This document shows positions 1 through 8,820 of a DNA stretch of 52,363 nt, piece after piece. The translations under genes were made by a program, and so were the position numbers. The notes under the pieces were generated by a model, which was not told where the DNA came from, made no database searches, and worked only from the letters and a program-made list of their open reading frames with translations. The DNA comes from JBGSST01 sp041736915 (GTDB taxonomy: Bacteria; Bdellovibrionota; FAC87; UBA2466): NCBI GenBank assembly GCA_041736915.1, contig JBGSST010000259.1, positions 1 through 52,363 on the forward strand, read 5' to 3'. The first letter of the stretch is position 1; every line of letters starts with the position of its first letter.

Positions 1-117
1 GGAACAACGGGAACAACGGGAACAACGGGAACAACGGGAACAACGGGAACAACGGGAACAACGGGAACAACGGGAACAACGGGAACAACGGGAACAACGG
101 CGACAACGGCGACAACG
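1..117 (+). repeat. Nonanucleotide tandem repeat coding for Asn-Asn-Gly
   Basis: Eleven perfect head-to-tail copies of GGAACAACG occupy 1-99, followed by two copies of GCGACAACG (100-117). In the frame of the following gene they read Asn-Asn-Gly, then Asp-Asn-Gly. The period is a multiple of three, so gain or loss of units would change protein length without shifting the frame. The array runs off the left edge, so the full copy number is unknown. Confidence 0.97.
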
Positions 118-1670
118 GCGGTATTGGTGGAATCAACAACCTCGTAAACTGGTCCGCGCAGTGGTCACTCAATCCCGCTATTCCTTCGGTGACCGAGTTA
201 GGCAAGTTAAAGACTTTCGTGCGTGAGAAGTTCAATATTCCGTTCGCCTACGAGTCCACTGATTCCTACGAAAGCGCCTCCCTAGTCCTGCCCCGTTACG
301 GTTGCGATGCTTCGAGCGGCACGGGGTCGACGAACTGCGGTCTTTTCCAGACCGCGGTTAATAACCTGCTTAGGTTGGCCTTCGACGCGGCAATCACCGA
401 TAAGCTGGTAGTTGAAAACCGAGCCCTCGATGTTTTGAGGAAGAAGAAAGTTTTCGCGGACAACCCAACCCAGCTAATTTTAGAGCTCAAGCCGCACATG
501 GCTCAAGGTACGGCGGATCAGGCTCAGGAGCAGACCAACACGGTTAAGCTGCACAAGACCTGGAAGAACATCGAAAGCATTACAGAATGTGAGCCGCCGA
601 ACCTCAAACCGGTAGTTTTCGTGAAAGCGGCCGAACGCGGTAGCAACGGCAACTTTGGCGAGTCCGATGGTCGCGCGGCGAACAAGTGCGGCAGCAACGA
701 ATCTCAAAGCTGCGCGGTTAAGTCGGACATGGGCCGCTTCGTGTGGACGCCGTCTGACCCGGATACGGAAGGTCATTTCCGTAAGTTCAATCTAGAGAAT
801 GCTCCGGACACATTTAATACCATGTCGATTTCGGGCGTAGCGGTAGCGGGAGAGATCCCTAGCCTCACCCGTAACTACCGAAAAGAGTTGCAGCAGTGCT
901 TCTCCGAAGCGGCAGCTCCCGAGACTGCCGGCGACTTCTCCGATCATGCGCCGCGGGCCTGGAACTTCAGCAACATCGCCCAAGAAGCCGTGGCCTCCGA
1001 CGACGGTCTGATCGCGAACAACGACCGAGAAATCATCTTTAGGGGGCAGCGAATCAATAACTTCGTGACCAATCCACAGTCTTTCACCTTCCCCATTAAC
1101 GGAAAAGTTCGGCGCGTGATCATCAAGCCCGACACCACGTTCGTGACCGGATTTTTCCTGACCGACGAACTGGTTATTGAAGGAGGCCGCACCGAGAAGC
1201 TCGTGATCGTAGCCTCCGTTGTTGCCTCGTCACTCAATATCAGTAAACAGGCGCTCGAGCACGGCATCGAATGGTACAGTTTTCTTGATCCGGGCGCCGT
1301 GCCGCTACTTCACAAGGCCCGAGTGCTCGGTAGTGGACTTAACTGTAAGAAACTGCGGGACAAGAATGAACTATTCGCCTCTCCGTCGTGGCAGGCAATG
1401 CTTCGGCCGTTTGGCAGTTTAACCGGCGCCAACGATCCGGACGGTTACCCCATAGCCAATCCGGACGAAATCTCCAAAGAGCTCGTTCAGAACTGTGCTG
1501 GCTCTTACTTGGCGCCCCGCTTTAAGCAGGTACTTTCCGCCACGTCGATGTTGCCCGTAGGTATCCCGGGCGACGTGGAAACTCAGTTTGACGTACTTAA
1601 CGTTCATCGCGGCTGGCCCGCCATCGCGGTCCCACTGTCGACAGCCACCAACGTCACGTTGGGCAACTAG
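3..1670 (+). CDS. Asn/Gly-repeat protein of a minor-pilin operon, 5' truncated
   Basis: The frame is open from the left edge to the TAG at 1670 (at least 555 residues), so the true start lies outside the window. A GTG at 189 is not a believable start, because the repeat and a Gly/Asn-rich linker upstream are in the same frame without a stop. The visible N-terminal part is an (Asn-Asn-Gly)n tract of low complexity. The remainder is a globular region with several cysteines and no domain I recognise. It is followed 11 bases later by a GspI/PilV-type prepilin and then by a PilW/GspJ-type prepilin. I infer a surface or pilus-associated protein, perhaps a large minor pilin or adhesin. The function is otherwise unknown. 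Confidence 0.8.
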   Translation, partial: NNGNNGNNGNNGNNGNNGNNGNNGNNGNNGNNGDNGDNGGIGGINNLVNWSAQWSLNPAIPSVTELGKLKTFVREKFNIPFAYESTDSYESASLVLPRYGCDASSGTGSTNCGLFQTAVNNLLRLAFDAAITDKLVVENRALDVLRKKKVFADNPTQLILELKPHMAQGTADQAQEQTNTVKLHKTWKNIESITECEPPNLKPVVFVKAAERGSNGNFGESDGRAANKCGSNESQSCAVKSDMGRFVWTPSDPDTEGHFRKFNLENAPDTFNTMSISGVAVAGEIPSLTRNYRKELQQCFSEAAAPETAGDFSDHAPRAWNFSNIAQEAVASDDGLIANNDREIIFRGQRINNFVTNPQSFTFPINGKVRRVIIKPDTTFVTGFFLTDELVIEGGRTEKLVIVASVVASSLNISKQALEHGIEWYSFLDPGAVPLLHKARVLGSGLNCKKLRDKNELFASPSWQAMLRPFGSLTGANDPDGYPIANPDEISKELVQNCAGSYLAPRFKQVLSATSMLPVGIPGDVETQFDVLNVHRGWPAIAVPLSTATNVTLGN

Positions 1671-1681
1671 GGGTATAGCGC

Positions 1682-2146
1682 GTGCGAAGAGCCAGAAAAA
1701 ATCAGGCAGGTATGTCCTTAGTCGAGGTGATAGTAGGATCCTCCATCGCGATCTCTTCCATCTTTGCCTCGGCCGCGTTACTCAACTACGTTTGGAAATC
1801 TCTGCGAACGCAGCGGATGTATAATACTGAGCTCAACTACGCGAACCAGCTGCTGGCGAACATACGTGCCAATCCGCAAGGTTTTATGATGTCGGCGGTA
1901 CCGATCGGGGACGAGGATGAAGAGCCGGCATCGCTTACCCAGCCACAGTTTGGCTTCGATCTTGGAGTTTTCGAGCCCGCCGCCAGATGCCTGAAGTGCA
2001 AGGGCAAGCTTAGCTACGCCATAAGGCCGATGCAGAACGTGCAGGGAACTTACGTGGTTACCGTGCGGGTGACGTATCCCAATTACGCGAACCCCGATGC
2101 GCCACCAAACAAAGTCAGGGACTATACGTCTCTGGTTAGGCGGTGA
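1682..2146 (+). CDS. Type IV pilin-like minor pilin (GspI/PilV type)
   Basis: A 154-residue protein starting at GTG 1682, 11 bases after the previous stop. It has a basic leader, then the class III prepilin signal QAG|MSLVEV (cleavage after Gly11, Glu at mature position 5) and a ~20-residue hydrophobic helix. This is the N-methylation signature of type IV pilins and type II secretion pseudopilins. A pair of cysteines (CLKC) lies in the C-terminal half. It overlaps the next prepilin gene and is probably co-translated with it. It is likely a minor pilin of a T4P/T2SS-type machine distinct from the Tad system further right, processed by a PilD-type peptidase not seen here. The exact subfamily is uncertain. 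Confidence 0.8.
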   Translation: MRRARKNQAGMSLVEVIVGSSIAISSIFASAALLNYVWKSLRTQRMYNTELNYANQLLANIRANPQGFMMSAVPIGDEDEEPASLTQPQFGFDLGVFEPAARCLKCKGKLSYAIRPMQNVQGTYVVTVRVTYPNYANPDAPPNKVRDYTSLVRR

Positions 2147-2151
2147 GAAAA

Positions 2152-3261
2152 ATGAGGACCTTGATGCAGCAGACCCGGCGCAAACAGAGCGGGTTCAGTA
2201 CCGTCGAGATGATTATCGCAGTCTCCATCAGCGCCGTCGTGGTTATGGCAACTGCGGCCGTTTTCAAACAGCTGGCGAAGTCGCGTGAAAATGCGATGAA
2301 CGAAATGAATACCCAATCATCCGAAAGCATCGGCGGGCTACAGATCTATATGGACTTGCTATCGGCCGATGTCTTCAACCTGCTTGAAAGCAAGGTGTGC
2401 GAAGTAAGCGGAGCCAGCCTCTCCGATGTGAAGGCGAAGGAAGCGACTGAGTTTTTTCTGCACAATCCTACGGCCAACGGATGTGAGCTCGCGAGCCCGG
2501 CTGAATCTTGCAAGCGCTCGAAGAAGATCACCCTGGGTTCCAACGATCGAATTGTTCTGACCTTGATCCGAAAGATGGCTACCGCTTCGCAGGCGGCGCA
2601 AATCCAGCCGGGTACCCGTACCTTACGGCCCACGATTTTGTTTGAGGATATCCCTCCGGCTTCTAACCCGTTTCGTACTTCGGGCTCCCTTTCCTTCAGC
2701 CCCGATGGCCGACTGAGAGACACTTTGCGGGCGTACGGTTTCGTCAAGCCGGGGCAGATGATTCGGGTACTATCGCCATTCGAGACTCGTGCCCTCGCGT
2801 CGGATGGAAACGGCTTCGATTATGACGTGGCCCCCCGCTATCCTTCTTTGACGATGATGGTCAACGATAGCGGTAACATCGTGCCCGCCAACGTGCCCGG
2901 CACGAACTGCCAGCCGCGCTGGGGCTTCGAGAACGCCGCCGGGGCCAACCAAGTTGTGGATTCGCTGAATCCCGGTGTGGGCACGGACGTTATCGAAGCC
3001 TACTTTCGCCTGCTGGGTCCTGATGCGGGCCTTAACTCATGGGTCAAAGTCAGCGTTATCGAAACGATTTCCTACTCGCTCGTGAAAGAGATCCTGGGCG
3101 GTCGCTCCGTGGGGCGGCTCGTTCGCTCCGTGTGGAATCCGGTTACCGCCGCCTGGGAGAAAGAACGAGTCATCGTCGATGGCGTGGCCTCGTTCACCCT
3201 GAAGCGGCAGAACATTCGAACTCCTTCGCTCTTTTACGAAGTAGAAAGGCAGCGCAAATGA
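2152..3261 (+). CDS. Type IV pilin-like minor pilin (PilW/GspJ type)
   Basis: A 369-residue protein. ATG 2152 is preferred over GTG 2143 because GGTGAG lies just upstream of it. The prepilin signal is KQSG|FSTVEMIIAVSISAV, with Glu at mature position 5 and a long hydrophobic stretch, as in PilW/GspJ-like minor pilins. The size is typical of PilW-like proteins. The C-terminal domain is extended, contains several cysteines and has no catalytic motif. The stop codon overlaps the ATG of the following secreted calcium-binding protein (ATGA), which indicates one operon. It probably sits at a pilus tip or initiates assembly together with the upstream GspI/PilV-like protein; that role is inferred from family and context. 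Confidence 0.78.
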   Translation: MRTLMQQTRRKQSGFSTVEMIIAVSISAVVVMATAAVFKQLAKSRENAMNEMNTQSSESIGGLQIYMDLLSADVFNLLESKVCEVSGASLSDVKAKEATEFFLHNPTANGCELASPAESCKRSKKITLGSNDRIVLTLIRKMATASQAAQIQPGTRTLRPTILFEDIPPASNPFRTSGSLSFSPDGRLRDTLRAYGFVKPGQMIRVLSPFETRALASDGNGFDYDVAPRYPSLTMMVNDSGNIVPANVPGTNCQPRWGFENAAGANQVVDSLNPGVGTDVIEAYFRLLGPDAGLNSWVKVSVIETISYSLVKEILGGRSVGRLVRSVWNPVTAAWEKERVIVDGVASFTLKRQNIRTPSLFYEVERQRK

Positions 3262-4517
3262 CGATGCTTAGATGGTTTGCTTTCGTGCTGGTAACCCTGG
3301 CGATGCCGTTTGTGCCGGCTACGGCCAACGAGGTTTTCCCGTCGCTGCACTCGAAAAACATGCCGGCCACTTCCGAGGCTCCGGTGGCCTCGCGTGACGC
3401 CGACATGCTGACCATCAAATACAATATCTCGTGTTGGGGCCCCAACGGGCGTTCGGTGTCCGGACCCGTGCACGATCAAAACTGCCTGAAGCTGACTTCG
3501 GTCATCAGGAAAGATGGCAATCCGCTTCCTCCGTTTCAACTCGTCTTCCCGGCGATGCTAATGGATCCAACCCGCGCGAAGCCGCAGGTCCCCAACCCGG
3601 CGTGTCCCGCACCGGGGCTCGTCAACGCTCCGTCAGGATGGACCATGGAGTTTTCAAACCCCCAGCGCAAAGCGGTGTCGGCTACGGTTCATACTAAGGT
3701 CACCGCGAGCACCTCTTTTGAGATCGACGGCCAGCGAGAGATCAATAACCTGAACGTGAAACTCGACTCCATCCATCTCACCCAGAATGGAATGCAGCGT
3801 TTGGCGGGGGGCGTGTGGGGTATGGGTCAGGATGGCTACGTTTCGTATGGTCAGTCGATATCACCAGCCCCCGACAGCAACAGCGTGATTTACGTTGGGT
3901 TGTGGTTTCCCGGCTCTATTCAAGCCGGGCAGCGCGCGGGAGCCCAGTACCGCACCTACTGCGATGCCTTTTACTCGCCGCTCATGCTCTTTTTTGACGA
4001 CAAATGGCCGGAGTTTTCGGGTTTCACGAGCTTTGCGGTGCTGCCCGGCAGCGCGTGGTTCGTATGGCCAGAGGCCGGCGCTCCCGGTTACTTCCTCGCC
4101 TTAGACCGCAACAAGAATGGGCTAATCGACGATGGTAGCGAGCTGTTCGGAGAGGATCAGCCCAACGGCGTACCCAATGGTTTCGAGAAGCTGCGCAAGC
4201 TGGATGCTGACAAGAACGGTAAGATCGATCAGGGCGACGCCCAGTTCACTGACCTCCTGCTTTGGAATGACGCTAATGGTAACGGCGTGAGCGAGCCCGA
4301 TGAGCTTCAACCGATCGGTAAGAAGTCAGTGATGGAAATCAGCCTCGCTTACAAGAAGAACCAGGTTTACCCCGTCGGTGGTGGCGCCGAGCTGCGCGAG
4401 AATGCCCCGTTCACCTACCGTAATGCCAAAGGCCATCCGGCCAAAGGCGAGGTCTACGACGTATGGCTCTCTCCCACCACTCCTCCCACGCGGGCTGCGG
4501 CCTCAGTGGGTAAGTGA
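3258..4517 (+). CDS. Exported protein with EF-hand-type calcium-binding repeats
   Basis: A 419-residue protein. The start is ATG 3258, which overlaps the stop of the previous gene. It has a clear signal peptide (MTMLRWFAFVLVTLAMPF.. ending near ATANE). Residues ~283-350 carry three consecutive Asp-rich loops: DRNKNGLIDDGSELFG, DADKNGKIDQGD and NDANGNGVSEPDEL. These match the bacterial extracellular DxNxNGxID/SELFGD type of EF-hand calcium site found in secreted adhesins. The N-terminal 280 residues are unrecognised and contain a few cysteines. Co-transcription with two minor pilins suggests a pilus-associated, calcium-dependent surface protein, functionally reminiscent of the calcium site in PilY1. 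That last comparison is inference, since no PilY1 beta-propeller was recognised. Confidence 0.75.
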   Translation: MTMLRWFAFVLVTLAMPFVPATANEVFPSLHSKNMPATSEAPVASRDADMLTIKYNISCWGPNGRSVSGPVHDQNCLKLTSVIRKDGNPLPPFQLVFPAMLMDPTRAKPQVPNPACPAPGLVNAPSGWTMEFSNPQRKAVSATVHTKVTASTSFEIDGQREINNLNVKLDSIHLTQNGMQRLAGGVWGMGQDGYVSYGQSISPAPDSNSVIYVGLWFPGSIQAGQRAGAQYRTYCDAFYSPLMLFFDDKWPEFSGFTSFAVLPGSAWFVWPEAGAPGYFLALDRNKNGLIDDGSELFGEDQPNGVPNGFEKLRKLDADKNGKIDQGDAQFTDLLLWNDANGNGVSEPDELQPIGKKSVMEISLAYKKNQVYPVGGGAELRENAPFTYRNAKGHPAKGEVYDVWLSPTTPPTRAAASVGK

Positions 4518-5966
4518 GTTCGACTTCGTCCGGCGGTAGAGCACGAAGGTTTCGGGCTCTATCTTCCGGTCTTTGAAGTAGAGGTCCCCCGGAAAGGCTC
4601 CCACCTTCTCGTAGTTGGGTAGGGTGAGGTGCGGGCTCGAGTCAGGGAACTTGTACGCCACGATCACCAGGTCCGGCGCGGTCTTGGCGATGTACTCGTG
4701 GCTGTCGTTAAAGCTGTAGTGGTTCGACCACCAAAAGAACGACGGCCGCTTGCCCTTGTTGAAGTTGAGAAAGATGTTGTCCTGGAAGTAGGGCAGGATT
4801 GCCGGGGAAAAGAACTGGGTCGCGATAATCGACGATTTCTCTAGGTTGCTTAGCTTTAAGTACTCCGCCAGCGCTTTGGAGCCCGAGTAAGGGTGCTCGT
4901 AGTCGAACTTGGCCGACGATAGCGACCATTGCAGGTGAAAGCCCAGTAGGCAGGCCATCGCGGCGTGCATGAGCACCCGCCCATTCTTCACGGCTTCGGT
5001 CGGCGTGGTATCTCCCTCGCGGGGCAGGAACGAAAGCCACACCGCCGATAGCCACAAGCAGAAGACTACCCCTTCGTGCCAGGCCTTGCCGTAGAGGGCT
5101 CCGAAGAAGAGCCAAAGCACGATGGTGGGGACTAGATACCATTGCAGCATGCCGCGTACCCGAAACCAGAACAAGCTTGCCGCGAAGATGCCGAGCGACA
5201 GCGGCCATATTTCGGTTAACGGCCCGTTCCACATCGTGAAGATCATGCGCAGGAAGGTGCCAGTATCTTTATCGAAGAAGTCAGGGCGTAGGATGTCGCT
5301 CGCCGGCACCAGGGTGTAAACGAGGAACAGTCCGCCCATCACGAAGATCATCGCGGCCTGCACGGCCGGCTGCTTGCGGTCATTCCAAAAGCTAGTCAGC
5401 GGAAAGCGGCTCTCCTTAAGGTAGAGCAGCCACCAGCAAAGCGCGATGAGTGCACTGTGCACGGAAACTTGCGCCATCGCCGCCAACGTTAGCGTGAACG
5501 GAATCGGTTTCTTTAGACGATCGGGAAACAGGGTGCAAAAGAGGAACATCAGCACCGGCAGCAGAGCGTAACTTCTCGCCACCACACCAAACTGGTAGAA
5601 CAGAAAAAAAGTGAACGGAAACAGAATGCGAAACAGCCGCGGCAGCGGGGCGTATCGCCAGAACACGATGGCCCCCATTACCGAAAAGGCGGCCGACAAC
5701 CAGTTCATAGCGGCGTAGGGTAGTCCAAAGCCAATGGGCAGCCGAAGTGCCAGGTACCACAGACAAGGGTGCCCCTCGTAGCGCAGCCGGTTCGCCAACA
5801 AATCGGACAGTGAGCTGTCACGGGCCAGCAGCCAGGCCTGGGCCTCGTCAAACCAGGGCTCGTGCTGGGGGATGAGAAAGGCGTAGATAGTGACGAGAAG
5901 CGTCGTGAGAACGGCCACTTCGTAAAGGCGTTGCTGGGGAACGCTACCGGCTTGCGAAATGGACAT
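4503..5966 (-). CDS. Multi-spanning GT-C type glycosyltransferase (ArnT/PMT-like)
   Basis: A 487-residue integral membrane protein with about ten hydrophobic helices. After the first helix comes HEPWFDEAQAWLLARDSS, a loop with the Asp-Glu pair typical of GT-C fold, polyprenyl-phosphate-sugar-dependent transferases (GT39/ArnT/PglZ-like). A soluble C-terminal domain follows the last helix. It probably moves a sugar from a lipid carrier onto lipid or protein in the periplasm; the substrate cannot be read from sequence. Its 3' end overlaps the convergent calcium-binding gene by 15 bases. It is divergent from the signalling operon that starts at 6029, with a 62-base shared upstream region. Confidence 0.65.
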   Translation of the reverse strand: MSISQAGSVPQQRLYEVAVLTTLLVTIYAFLIPQHEPWFDEAQAWLLARDSSLSDLLANRLRYEGHPCLWYLALRLPIGFGLPYAAMNWLSAAFSVMGAIVFWRYAPLPRLFRILFPFTFFLFYQFGVVARSYALLPVLMFLFCTLFPDRLKKPIPFTLTLAAMAQVSVHSALIALCWWLLYLKESRFPLTSFWNDRKQPAVQAAMIFVMGGLFLVYTLVPASDILRPDFFDKDTGTFLRMIFTMWNGPLTEIWPLSLGIFAASLFWFRVRGMLQWYLVPTIVLWLFFGALYGKAWHEGVVFCLWLSAVWLSFLPREGDTTPTEAVKNGRVLMHAAMACLLGFHLQWSLSSAKFDYEHPYSGSKALAEYLKLSNLEKSSIIATQFFSPAILPYFQDNIFLNFNKGKRPSFFWWSNHYSFNDSHEYIAKTAPDLVIVAYKFPDSSPHLTLPNYEKVGAFPGDLYFKDRKIEPETFVLYRRTKSNSLTH

Positions 5967-5988
5967 GCTGGGTAAGATTAATCAAAAA

Positions 5989-6016
5989 CCTCAGAAATTC
6001 CGAAGAGATTCTGAGG
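5989..6016. promoter_or_regulatory. Inverted repeat in a divergent intergenic region
   Basis: CCTCAGAA (5989-5996) and TTCTGAGG (6009-6016) are perfect 8-base inverted arms around a 12-base spacer. They lie midway between the divergent starts at 5966 (minus) and 6029 (plus). This could be an operator shared by both genes or a leader hairpin. There is no T-run, so it is not an intrinsic terminator. Confidence 0.4.
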
Positions 6017-6028
6017 TCCCTCGTAAGC

Positions 6029-8086
6029 ATGCTTCTTCGGCAGAAATTAATTTTCACCTATCTGTTCGCGGCGCTGTCGCTCGCGCTCGCTTTTGGCGTG
6101 GTGGGTTTCCTTTCCGTGCGTCAGTCGACGACCTTGCACGTAAGTGAGATCTCGGAAGTGGCGCTGGATGCGTTGGCGGCGGAGCTGAAACTGGAAGTAA
6201 AGTCGCGGGTCGATGCGGTCCAGACTGTGCTGCTCAACGAAATTGCTTCCGCCGGCCGTTCGCAAGACGCTAGTCGAGACCCGTTCGCGGTTTCCGCCGA
6301 CGCCCAGTCCGAGATGTTCGCGGTAACGATTTATCGCAAGTCGGGCGGGGTGTGGAAACCCGGTAACCGCCTTACCAACTCGAAGCTTTTGTCGACGAAA
6401 CAGTCGCCCGCCGACCTTCCGGAGCGCCTCATTGCTTGGGAATCAAAGGCCGCTCGCCGGTCAACCGAGTCGGTTTTTCTAATGAACCGATCGCTCGTGG
6501 GAACGCAGATCAATCAAGCTCAGGATGTTTTGGTTCTCTCGTTGGTGATTCCGGGGTCGCTCATCGGCGAAAAGAATGATGGAACCGCAATCGTTGCCGA
6601 TTTTTTTCAGGACCGCATTCGACGAATCGTTCTTCGCGAAGGCCGTTCGGAATTTGCGCTGCTGAACCCGGAAGGGCACGTCATCATTCATCCGTCTATT
6701 CAGCTCACGGCCAAGCACGCTGAAAGTGCCCTGCCCGATCTGAACCAACCAGACATTACGAGCCCGGCGTCACTCTCCAGCCTTTTCGTGCTGAAAATTC
6801 ACGGTCAACAGACCTGGGCCCGTAGTGCCCAGCTGGGCTTGGCGGGGGTAATCGGCGTGGCCCAGTATCCGCTCGAGGACTACCTGGCCCCGTGGGTCCG
6901 TGCGAGCCAACAGGCCGTCGCCAGTATGGGCGCCGTCGGATCACTCTTTCTACTTTTCTTCGTGGCCTTTGCCCTGCGGCTCAAGCTCCGTATCAACCGC
7001 ATGGTCGACACCTGCGCGAAGCTGTCGAACCCCAAATCAAAGCCAGACTTTGAGCGGTCCGACGATGAGCTGGGGGCTTTGGGCAAGCGTTTGAACCAGG
7101 TGCACGATCAGTTTCGCGCTTATCTCTCCGAAGCCATTCAGATCGCCAAGGAACAGGAAGTAAAAGTCGCCGACACTTTGCTGGAAGGAACGAGCTACGG
7201 AATCTCGCCGATAACGACGTTGGCCGTAGACAGTGAAACGTTCCTGGAACGTTGCCGTGAGAAGCCCGGCTTCTTCGGCGAAACCATCTGGTGGGGCCAG
7301 TGGCTCGGCGTATTCGTCGGTAGTTCAACCTCGCCCGGCTTTTCCGGATCGCTTACCGCCATGGCCACGCGATCGGTTTTGCTTTCGCTCAATCAGAAGG
7401 ACAGCGAGCGCGTGCCCCGGCCCGCGGAGATTCTCGGCCGGCTGCACCAGGTGCTTCTTACCCGCGGCAACGGCGCATTCGGCCTGTCGGCATTTCTTTG
7501 CTTCGTGAATCTCGATAACGGTGAGGTTCGGGTATCGTCGGCAAACCACCGCGGGCCACTGCTATTGCATCGCGTGCGAGGAAAAGTAGAGGACCTCTCC
7601 CTCGAGGGCTCACCGCTGGGCTTGAAGTCGCGTCCGTCGTTGCAGGAGTCTCAATACGAGATGGAAGTGGGCGACTCTTTACTATTCGTTTCTCCCGGTT
7701 TGTTCGACTCGACGGATACGCACGGAAAAATTCTGGGAGAAACGGCGTTGTCTCGCATTTTGGTAGAGGGTCGCGAACGGGGAGCCCCCGAGCTCAAGGA
7801 AAAGCTTACCAATGCATTCCGTAGCCACCTCGGAGACATGGCTTTGACCGATGACGCCGCCTACTGGCTCCTTCAGTGGAAGCGCCGCCTTTCCGAAGTT
7901 TCGCCGCCTCTGGGCGGCAAGAAAGACGACGAGGCATTGTGGCGCCAAGAGGTTAAGCCCGCGGCTCCCCAGCCTCCCTCGTTTGAAGAGGAAGCGGCGC
8001 TTCGCGATGCGTTGAATTTAGAGGCCAAGGATTTGACTCTTTCAGCCGAAAAGAAGTTGGAAGTAGAAACCAAGAAAGTCGCCTAA
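6029..8086 (+). CDS. Membrane sensor with HAMP and degenerate PP2C/SpoIIE-like domain
   Basis: 685 residues: membrane helix 7-29, an extracytoplasmic sensor region ~30-295, a second helix ~296-318, a HAMP-like linker ~319-372 and a SpoIIE/RsbU-like domain ~385-620. A charged tail follows. Active family members use Asp residues to bind two metals, in motifs of the form GGDFYD, GDVSGHG and TDG. Here the corresponding stretches read GFFGETIW (414-421), VGSSTSPGFSG (430-440) and VSPGLFDS (554-561), so these metal ligands appear lost; only the late LTDDAAYW (606-613) Asp pair remains. It therefore looks like a pseudophosphatase that may still bind its partner. It abuts the kinase and STAS genes of a partner-switching module. 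The domain assignment is fairly firm; loss of activity is inferred. Confidence 0.72.
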   Translation: MLLRQKLIFTYLFAALSLALAFGVVGFLSVRQSTTLHVSEISEVALDALAAELKLEVKSRVDAVQTVLLNEIASAGRSQDASRDPFAVSADAQSEMFAVTIYRKSGGVWKPGNRLTNSKLLSTKQSPADLPERLIAWESKAARRSTESVFLMNRSLVGTQINQAQDVLVLSLVIPGSLIGEKNDGTAIVADFFQDRIRRIVLREGRSEFALLNPEGHVIIHPSIQLTAKHAESALPDLNQPDITSPASLSSLFVLKIHGQQTWARSAQLGLAGVIGVAQYPLEDYLAPWVRASQQAVASMGAVGSLFLLFFVAFALRLKLRINRMVDTCAKLSNPKSKPDFERSDDELGALGKRLNQVHDQFRAYLSEAIQIAKEQEVKVADTLLEGTSYGISPITTLAVDSETFLERCREKPGFFGETIWWGQWLGVFVGSSTSPGFSGSLTAMATRSVLLSLNQKDSERVPRPAEILGRLHQVLLTRGNGAFGLSAFLCFVNLDNGEVRVSSANHRGPLLLHRVRGKVEDLSLEGSPLGLKSRPSLQESQYEMEVGDSLLFVSPGLFDSTDTHGKILGETALSRILVEGRERGAPELKEKLTNAFRSHLGDMALTDDAAYWLLQWKRRLSEVSPPLGGKKDDEALWRQEVKPAAPQPPSFEEEAALRDALNLEAKDLTLSAEKKLEVETKKVA

Positions 8087-8818
8087 GTGAAATCGAATTT
8101 AGCCAAAAAACAGATTCCCGAGATTCAACACGGGATCTTCTCCAAAAGAGAAGCGGCTGGACTGATCGCGAACGGCAGCGAACACGTTCACTCGACCCTG
8201 TTGGGCAGGCGCGACCTTTGCTTGGATATTACTCAGCAGCTCATGGCGGGAACGGTTACGCGTGACTACCCGTGGGAAGAAAAAAATCCCGCCAAAATAA
8301 TCACGATTCGGTCGAGCAAAGAGCGGCACGACGTGATCCGCCAGGCCGTGGCGCAGCTCAAAGCCGGCCCGAACCGCGATTTGCGCGAAAAGGTTCTGGG
8401 GGTTCTCGAAGAGCTCATTACCAACTCGATTTATCATCCGTACCGCGATGACAGGGGTGAGCCAAGATACCAGCGCTCCAAGCCCGCCATTCTCACCGAT
8501 AACGAGTGGCTGTCGGTGCGGTTTCACTCGGACGACCGCGGTGTGTTCCTTTCGGTGGCGGACCAAGGCGGAACACTCAGCTTCCCGGTTATCGCCCGCG
8601 CCTTTTCACGGTGCTACGGAGATCACACTACCCAGATCGAAGATAAAGAGGGTGGTGCGGGTCTAGGCATGTACATGGTTTTTGAGGCGGTAACGCATCT
8701 GAAGATTACCGTCGAACCCGGGAAATGCACGGAATTTTCGTGCTGGATCTCGGACAAGAAGCATTTTGATCCGGAATATTTCTCGTTTAACTTTTTTGAA
8801 ATCGGCAAGGGGAGATGA
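8087..8818 (+). CDS. HATPase anti-sigma-type serine kinase (RsbW-like)
   Basis: 243 residues from GTG 8087, which directly follows the previous stop codon. It carries a GHKL ATPase: N-box EELITNS (108-114), G1 box VADQGG (157-162) and G2 box GGAGLGMYM (189-197). There is no histidine-phosphorylation domain, so it resembles the RsbW/SpoIIAB class of serine kinases, which phosphorylate a STAS partner and sequester a target. It has about 80 extra N-terminal residues compared with the minimal RsbW. It ends in an overlap with the start region of the STAS gene, consistent with a kinase-antagonist pair. No sigma factor is encoded nearby, so the target could be something other than a sigma factor. 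Confidence 0.78.
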   Translation: MKSNLAKKQIPEIQHGIFSKREAAGLIANGSEHVHSTLLGRRDLCLDITQQLMAGTVTRDYPWEEKNPAKIITIRSSKERHDVIRQAVAQLKAGPNRDLREKVLGVLEELITNSIYHPYRDDRGEPRYQRSKPAILTDNEWLSVRFHSDDRGVFLSVADQGGTLSFPVIARAFSRCYGDHTTQIEDKEGGAGLGMYMVFEAVTHLKITVEPGKCTEFSCWISDKKHFDPEYFSFNFFEIGKGR

Positions 8819-8820
8819 TT

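Noticed and set aside
1..117. Tandem repeat as a CRISPR array or an intergenic satellite
   Set aside because: The units are 9 bases without spacers and are in frame with the following gene, so this is coding repeat sequence.
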